64,000 nt of DNA from Cristatella mucedo (lineage: Eukaryota; Bryozoa; Phylactolaemata; Cristatellidae): assembly GCA_009760855.2 (NCBI GenBank), contig WPIO01000029.1, forward strand, positions 595,501 through 659,500. Direction: 5' to 3'. A model generated the notes under the pieces. That model did not search any database and was not told the DNA's origin. It worked only from the letters and a program-made list of their open reading frames with translations. Numbering within the stretch: position 1 is the stretch's first letter; every line of letters starts with the position of its first letter. Positions 45,401 through 54,400 of the stretch are shown here, piece by piece. The position numbers were made by a program, and so were the translations under genes.

Positions 45401-48400
45401 CTCAATCACTGACATAATCTAACTGGAATGACATGCATTCGTTTCAGTACATCGATTTGCATTATTTTCAGTACATTGATTGAAAAGCCAAGAAAACTTA
45501 AGCGGTTTTTACATCGGTGAGATTTCTATAGCATACATAGATGGTGTGTGGTGTTGCATGCTTAATCAATAACCATCAGTGAGCATGCTATGCTGCAATG
45601 CCGATGTGAAAAACGAAAGCATAAAAGAGGAGAACAGCCGATAAGACCGTAGCCAGTAAAGTAGCATTAAAGTGAGGGGAGTGCTCCCAAAGGGTCAGCT
45701 CAAGTTGCTGCCACAGCTAAGACCCTTCGTGCTCTATGTAAGTCTGGTGAACAGTCTGGAACCTCCAGACCATTAACCTTGCACTATCAGTCTGCAACAA
45801 AAAAGGAAACTAACACACCCTTTTAAGAGTACCTACAGGCACGAACAAGCTAAACCTTATGTGGCAATTCAGCTAGGTGTACTGGAGCTCCGCCGTGATT
45901 GGGGTTTCTGAAAAACTGTCATTTTTAAAAAGCAGCTGTTTACCGTTTTCAATTTTCAAAAGACTTAGCGGCTGTTTTTACTGTTTTTCTATTTGTTTCC
46001 ACTAATTTTACATTCAAAGCTTATTTTTGTGATGAACACCCGTTCTATTATATATTTTCATTGATAAGTTCTAAATCAATACATTTTTACTTCTTATAAT
46101 AATATTTCAAGAATACAAGTGCATTAAGCGACCGTGTCTGATTGGCGGAATCTTAATTTTGTACAAAAGTGGGTACTTACAGAAAAAACTCTTTCAACAT
46201 TCGTTGATGTCGGTTTAATGGATATATATAATTGTGTTATGCAATTTCTGGAGATTTCCAGTGTGCTGGCTAGAGTTCCTGAAGAGCGTGAATACGGACT
46301 TGAACTGTCTTGCCCTCCGACTGTAAACCGACAGAAGCTTTAGCCTTGCAGGTTCCACACGGTGAAACTCACATCCAGAATTCTTGCCTAACGACGATGT
46401 CCTCTTCTTTCGGCAATTCTCTTTTTTTTCTGCCAACTCGTCTACTTTCTCTTTGTTTGAGCAAATTGTTATTGCTATTTATTTGCTACTTATGCTTCAC
46501 AGCTTTCTTCCTGATTCTGCTGCACATTTTAGTCTTTCTTTATTGCATGAGATGGAGTCTGTTGCGAATCGATCATGCATGGAAAAGCACTCTGAAATTG
46601 ATTTCACAATAAAATGCTCTCCATCCTGACAACCGTACAGTCCTACTAGCTTTGTGGAATGACAAGTGGACTTGCATTACGTTATATTTGGTAGAGCAAA
46701 GCCTTGCTGGGTGGCTGTTATCCTGGCTGATCATATTTGAAGTGTCTATATTTTAAATACAGGGTCGAAATCTCCATTTATATTTGCAGTGACAGTGATT
46801 ATGACACCAATTACTTAGCCATGCTCAAATGCCTTAGTTTGGCTGCTCAACTCGACCAGCGCACTCCGATGATGCAGCTGAAAATGACAGCTCTGGTCCC
46901 AAAAAATATCTTGGTAAGACGGATGATGTATTTTTACTGACATGCTGATTGCAGTTAAGCCGTGCTGAAATTCGTGGTATATGCTTTCCCAATCTAAGTG
47001 CTAAGTGGCCTATTCTGTCCTGGCAATATGGACGATAGTCAGTGCAGTATTAGACCGACAGCAGTGCAATACAGCAGGTTGAATACTGAGATTATGGGCA
47101 GTTAGTGTATGCAAATCAGGTCAAGGAGAGCAGTTATCACAAATCTCAATGGGATAACCAAAACCTAAAAATACTCGAAAGGCATTCAAGTTTAGCTAGA
47201 AACATAATATAGTGGTTTCTAAATCCACTTATCTGGCCAGGGTCAGCAGCACCTTCAGTACCACCTGTCGATCCTTTCTCATTAACACCGGTCTATCACA
47301 CGTGTCTGCATTTCATACGCTTGCCAAATGGCAGAGCAGTGCATTAGAAGTAGCTTCCAGATGCATTAGCGTTATTTGCTCCCGGGTCTTACCCCAGGGG
47401 TAAGGTTCTTGCTCTTCACGACTGGGTCGTGGGTTTGAATCCTGCAGTGGGCGATCTTTTATTGCCTGCTGCAAGTGGCAGTGATAGCCGTTAAGGCTCT
47501 TCTGCCACTATATAAATGAGGATATTGAATCAGCTTACCTTTTTGCCAATTATGCAATAGCTTATAACTGATAGTTACAAATTTTTTCGGCCGATCGCCT
47601 CTGCAATAAAATGCCTAGAATGTGCTCGAGATTGTGCCAAGCGATTGTGTGGTAGCTCTATGGCGAACAGAAGTTATCGGTAGGTGATTGATGACCCGGA
47701 GCCCCATGGCCACTAAGTATTAGGTCAGTGCTAAGTAGGTGGGTCTTAGTCCAAGGGTAAGTGCTCGCAATTCACGACCCAGGTCATGGATTTGAGTCCT
47801 GCAGCTGGCAGTCCTATATTGCCTACTTCTTCGGCCGATATATCAATGAGGCTATTAAATAAGCTAACGTTAAACCAGCTAAACTTGACTTTTACTTACC
47901 TAAGGTGCCCACACTTCTTGACTTTGATCATAGGTTCAAGTCCTTCAGCAGGCAATTCTTTATTGTCTGCTGCAAGGAGAATGAAAGCCTCCAATGCTCT
48001 TCAGCTACCATATTGATAAGGCTGTTGAATCCGCCGATATTTTTCATTAAATGTTTCCACGAGGCCAAGCACGTTGCTTCAGGATGACTTCTCACAGAGT
48101 TATCAATATCACCATGCTTGATTATAGGTTGGCTTACCGACTAGGTCTGCAAATTCAAGCATGGTTCTGTGCTGTTCTGAAAAAATGCCAAGGTAGCTGC
48201 TGCATCATTTTGTGGGCATAGCTATAAAGAATTTCCGAGTGCCTTAATTCCAAAACCTGCTAGTGTGCTAATGCTTGGCAGTACATTCTTCTTTGGTTCA
48301 TCATGTTCAAGCTGTAGCACCCCAGCACTTGCTGCCATTGTCAGGGTGGGGGGCTCTTGCCTTCCTTTCAGTACCTTTACTTCTGTAGGGGTGTGTGTTG

Positions 48401-51400
48401 ATTTCTAGACCTGGTTGTTTGCCTCTGCCTCTGCATTCATTCAGTTACTTGGGTGCCAAAAATTCTGTTAAACCTTTCTGGGGTAGTATTTATGGGTTTT
48501 GCCTTTACCTTTGCCAGAGCCCTGCTTATCACGTCTTGTCACGATATGACTGCTATTATCTTTGCTTTTTCGTCTGCTTTCCACCTGCCTTGCACTGGAT
48601 GATGACGAGGTTCTGCTACGCAGATGAACTTGAATGTGGCATATTGGTCTGACAAACAGGAGCAGCTCATCGACGATGTAGCAGGCATATTCCGCACAGG
48701 ACGGGGTTAGTAAGCTCTTTCACGCTGTTCTGTAGACCGTGTTACGAGTGGCACTTGTGGATCTCAGCAGGCTTCTCAGTTACACCTTCAAATGCATCTC
48801 TGTGGCATGCATTTAAGTGCCTCTGATTGGCCTTGTTTGTGCTTTCTTTTTATATGATATGTTAAGCTGTATGGGCTACTGTGTAGTATGTAACCACAAT
48901 CCAGAGCACTCAGGTTATTTTCGTCATGCCCCTCTCTGTTCTGTCTGCACTCTACTTAATAGCAATAGCACTCTGCAAAATACCGTAGCAAGATGTGTTT
49001 TGGTATTATGCAGAGTGCCATTGAAAATTCTGCTGCCATCTGGATTCGTATATCCTGCTCCGGAGACCAGATGCCATACTCCTATCACTAGCTAGTTAGC
49101 CCCTTACTTTGGGTAACCCAGCATGTGCTGTTGCCTTTGCCACTTGCCTGGTTCTGGACGGCCAGTTGATTTGATTTTGCAATGGACTGGTTTCTCTTTT
49201 TCTTCTCCTTACCACACAGAAAGGTGAGGGTTAGCTACTACCTGCAAGAATAGTGTGTGTGCTGTGCTGCAGCAGCTAGCATCTAGTAGAGCCCTTCACG
49301 TGGAACGCGAGCCCATACACCATCCATGATCTGGAAACTTGCACCTTTAGTTTACTCTTGTGTGGAAGTAGATGGATGCAGGATAGATGCAGTATGCTGC
49401 CAGCTCACAATTGCATGCTATAGTTAAGAATAAGCATGGGCAAGGAGCATTATGAGTGTGTAGCGAAAGGGAAGTTTGTAGGCCACCCAGCCTCCTCAGA
49501 CTATATGATTCTATCTTAACTCTGTCGGTGTCGAATGATGTTGCCGACAGCATGAGGGGCCCCTCTGCAGAAGCACTGTGTAAAAGTCTCTTGTGTAAGC
49601 TGTCTTTATAATTTGTGGCATTTGTTATAAATGTGTGCTTATTTGTCAGATGGTGACTGCAGACTTTTAAGATATGTGGCAAAGAACGACTATGAAAGAT
49701 TCTTAAAAAGCATTTGCAATCTTGCTGAGATCGGTAAAGCGGCCACGACGAAGAGAGTACGTGTGTTGGTGGACGCTGAGTACAGCTACATAAACGGCGG
49801 GCTCTCGCTGCTCACCCAGGCTGCTGCACTGAACTACAACCTTGAGCAGCCATTGATTTGGAACACATATCAATGCTATTTAAAGGTAATGCCTTGTGAT
49901 TTTGGGAGCAATTTTTGCCTAGAGGCACAGCTATTGACATGTATATCTGCTCGTACAATTTATGAAGCTCTGTCGTTCTCTTGCAACGTTATGTATACAC
50001 TTGTCATTTCTTTTGACTTTTTAACATATGTGCATGGCAGCGCACGGTCTTGCATTGCATGCATACATGCTTGTTTATTTTGACGCATGCCTAGTCGTGA
50101 GTGAGAGCAAATTTGCTTATTCCGGCCGTATGTTTAATTTTCCTGTGAAGAGGAGGTCGGATCAAGGCAATGTATATATAAGGTGTATGCTAAAGAAAAA
50201 ACCTGGAGACCTTTTGCTCTGAGTCATTCGCAGAACTGTGCCGTATCGTGTGAAATGGCGCTACAGCCTTACAGCAGCACCTCTGAATGGGGGTTAACGT
50301 TTTGAATTTTCCTCGGCGAGATTTCGTTGCCCACCGCTCTGTTCGAACACCATTCAATCTTTCCTACAAGCACAGGAGTTCACACGTGTCCATTATAAAT
50401 CTGTTACTATAGTGGAACTAATTTTCAAATACTGCTTAGTTCTGCTATGAGCTTATCTGTTATCACTTTGACTCGTAAGTTGTCTCCGACTGCCTCGCGG
50501 ACGAAAGTGCCATACACGTGTGCTGCCATCTTTACCAGAATCACGATCTGTTTCTTCATTCAGCTTATTATTTCACCTGTCAGGGATCGCTTTTTCTTCC
50601 GACCATGATTGTCGCATGAGCCAGGAGCTGGACAATCATTAAGTCAGCCATGCTTCCCACTTTGCTTCAGTGCTCTTCGGTCTATGCTGATTTATTCTGC
50701 GTTTTGCTTAGTGCTATTGCCAATATGACCTATACGCTTAGCGACACTGTGCAGTGCACCTGCAAGTATACAGTTTCGATAAAACCCGGTAAATTCGGTA
50801 GAACTTATGCTTGGTAACTCGATCTAGCGTAGCCTGTGTTAGGCTGGGTATCGACGACTGTCCACGTCCACGTGGAGCCCGAAGGCGAAACGCGCTGGCT
50901 CGTTCATATGCTGGTACTGTTTTAAATTATAGAGCTTATCAATTTTCCCTTACCACTTGCAGAGTGCAAAAGAGAACGTACAACGCGAGTTTACGTGGGC
51001 TGAGAATAGAGGCCTCTCATTCGGAGCCAAGATTGTCAGGGGTGCATATCTTCAATATGAGAATGGTCATGCAAAATCGCATGGTTCGCCGAGCCCTATC
51101 CACGACTCTTTAGAAAATACACATGCTTCATATGACGAAGTGGTCGATTTCATGTTGCACGCAACTGCACGACTGGGAGGCAAATGTAACGTCATCATTG
51201 CTTCTCACAATGAGCACTCGGTTCTCAAGGCTGTGTGTGTCGTCTGCTTTCCTTGTGTTGCTAATCCTTCATGAGGAAGCAGTTGTTGCAAGTTTTGTCG
51301 GCCGCGCCCATCGTGGACATCCTAGATGACTACAGATGTATAACCTTTGCCACAATGAGCAGCTCTGTTGAGGAGATGGAACTTGCTATTCACGGGCTTC

Positions 51401-54400
51401 TTCGGATTTGGTCGCACGTGCGAGCCACGGAAATGCGTTTCCAGGTGATGCAGGTGCTTTTCTTTATGATGCTTTCCACCATGCTGATGTCGGTATGCTT
51501 GTAGTCGATGGCGATGTCACCGTCTTATGAGACAATCGTCGACTAGATAGTTGGTAATGCCATCCAAGTCGATATTAAAGAGAGATAGGCCAAGCGCTGA
51601 TGCCTTCGGTAGGCCATCTTTAAGAATTCTGGAGAAGCTAGCCTTTCCTCACCCCACAGTTCTATAGGCCATGTAGAGGTCTATGAACTTTGCTTCGTTC
51701 CTAAGATGCTTCTGGAGGCCTAGCTTGATTGATTACCTTCCCTGGTTGTCACATCCTCTGCCAGCCTCCCCGACTCCTGCTAGCTTGGTATAATGATGGA
51801 TATTGGTAGCTCACTTTCAAGCAACACGTCCAGGCTGTGTGCTAGAAGGCCTGCTGGCAGGCATCGGTGGGAGGCGCCAGGCCTGCCAAACTACTCACTG
51901 CTGCCCTTGCCCAGGCCTACGTGTCCCTATCCTGAAGAATATCGTAGACCGGCCTTGCTAGCAAGCACTCTGAACTTTTGCAATGTCACGTAGCTTGGAG
52001 TAAGCATACTTGGCAGCGTAGCTAATGTGGTCATCAAGCAAAAAAGCATTTTGGAACAGGGCACCAAGATTTAGTGTAAAAGCTACACGAGATAATAATA
52101 ATAATAATAATAATAATATTGCACTTGATAAAGCGCCCTCAGAGAACTTAATCTCTTTCTAGGCGCTTTACATTTGCTGCAAAGTGATACGCAATAGAAT
52201 AGTAAGTAAAATCATGCTTGAAAAACAAACAAAATGAATAACATGGTTAGGGGTTACATGCACTGGGTCAGCATGCAAATGTGGTTAGTGGCAGCATGAA
52301 CAGTGTCAGCACGCATAAGCACATTGAGGACGAATCACAAGGACCCACTAAATGCTGTCCTAAATAGGTATGTTTTTAAGTTTCTTTTAAATGTATGTGC
52401 TCCCCGAGCTGATGCTTAGGACCAAGCTTCCTAAGCTATACTGGGTTTGACAATAACCATTTGGTTGGTTTAAACATATTAGCTGATTAAAAACAGCCTC
52501 ATTTGTATAGCAGCAAAAAAAACCTTAATTGCTATTCCCACCGATTGCAGTTGGCAATAAAGGATCGCCCACTGCAGGATTCAAATCCAGAGCTCGGTCG
52601 TGAAGACCAAGCACCTTACCTCCTGGGCTATCACGTTATCCCTCCGCCTGCCATCGCACAGACGCATGAGCTAGTTGGCCAGCCCAGCTCTCAGCCGGTC
52701 AGCTGCCTTGGCTTTGCTCTGCATTCAGTCACCCCAGCTGCTGAAATCCCAATGAAATGGAGAAACCGGAGGATGGAAGACGGCTCTCGTCTGTTGCATT
52801 CTACCCAGCCCAGTGCTGGTGGCAGCAGTGGTCCACTTAGGCTATACCGGAACCACCATCAGGTAACTGGATCGACTAACAATGCCGTCCCGAAATGGAC
52901 CTCGCAAGGAGAGCCTGGCTAGTGCTCAACCGTACGCAGGCAGACCAGGGAAGTTGTGCATTGGTGCTGTAACACTGGCGCACGAAGGACAGCTCGGCCG
53001 ACAACACGTCAACAACATGGCAAACACACACGAGGGGATTTAAGGGCCGTCTCATACACACGTATGATACCATAGCTGATTCAATCAACTGGCGAGTGTC
53101 GGTCAATGTTGGCATTTGAGACTGATCTTGCCTCGCTCTACCTTTTTTCTTTGCTCTAGTGCTGTTTTACGTTGCAACACGAATACAGACATTCGCGTGC
53201 ATGCGCGCACGCGCACACACACACACACACTCATATCCTGTATATGCATGTCATTGCAGCATGGCAGAGCTGAAGATGCAACCTGACGTCCGACACGTTT
53301 TCTTTGGTCAGCTCATGGGAATGTGTGATCACGTCTCTTACACTTTGGGTAAGCACCAAGTGCTGCCAACACCCTGTGCAGTTACTTTGTGTTATGCAGC
53401 AGGACAGCAGTGGCGAGCGAAATCGTTACTTTTTTTATTAACTTAAATTATGAAAACTTCGGATCCCATTTGTAACGTTTGTCTTTTGAAAGCTACCCTA
53501 AACAAATTTTGATTGTTGAACCAATCTTCTCGGTATTTTCTCAGTATTTATTAATCAGGCAGGTTTTCGTTGCCTCCAAGATTGAATATAGCAGATCCAG
53601 ACCATAGCGACGCCTTTACGAAATGGAAACACCAGCTGGTGAACTACAGGCTCGAAAGCAGCTCGATGCCCAGCTGTTGCACTAGAGTTATCAGAACAGT
53701 TTGCATACGTTACGGAGGCCGACAGCAATGATACCAAGTTCTAGAGAAGAATAGACGTATTGTACAATACGTAAAAACGAGGTACTGCAAAGTTACCGGT
53801 TTCGGAACATTCTCTGTGCTTCACCGTTTGACTCGGATATATTGCTCACTTGCAGAACTGCAATTTTAGATGTGGGTAGCATGATCCGGGATGAAGTTAC
53901 TTTCAGCGTCAGTAGATCGTTCATCTCAGTACTGTTTTTGCCTGAACCGGCACTAACGCTCCAGGCTCGAAAAACGGTACAAGAAATGAGCAGCCAGTCT
54001 TTGAGTACCGAGAATCCTATCAGCCAGATCGAGGTGGTCGCTGCGCAGTCGCATGGACGACAGCAGTTTTTACACGACATTCGAGAACCGTGGGGAATTC
54101 CGGATGCTACTTCGCCAGTCCGAAGGTCGATTGCAGAAATTGCACCCGAAACAAAGCATCACGAGTCGATTGCCCTGCCCAAGGACGCCACGGCCACTAA
54201 CCCAACGATCACCCCTACTTCAGTCGTCAGTGCCAGGATAGACTGTACTATGTACGTGGAAGTGACTACGCTGTCTCAGCTGAGGATCACACGATGCACG
54301 TTTTCGGTAGGGGCAAGGAGTCGGTTATTAGTCGGCTGTGCATTACAGCCCTAATGTTGGTTAATGATGAGACTTAAGGAGTATTAATTAATTAATTAAG

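Larger units (their letters stand above)
48031..50962. other. PRODH2 introns 3 (end), 4 and 5
   Basis: Unique sequence around exons 4 and 5 with T-rich tracts. No repeat family is recognised. Confidence 0.6.

Noticed and set aside
51271-51504. Extra PRODH2 exon downstream of exon 6
   Set aside because: Exon 6 joins exon 7 in phase without it, and the frame does not match the family.
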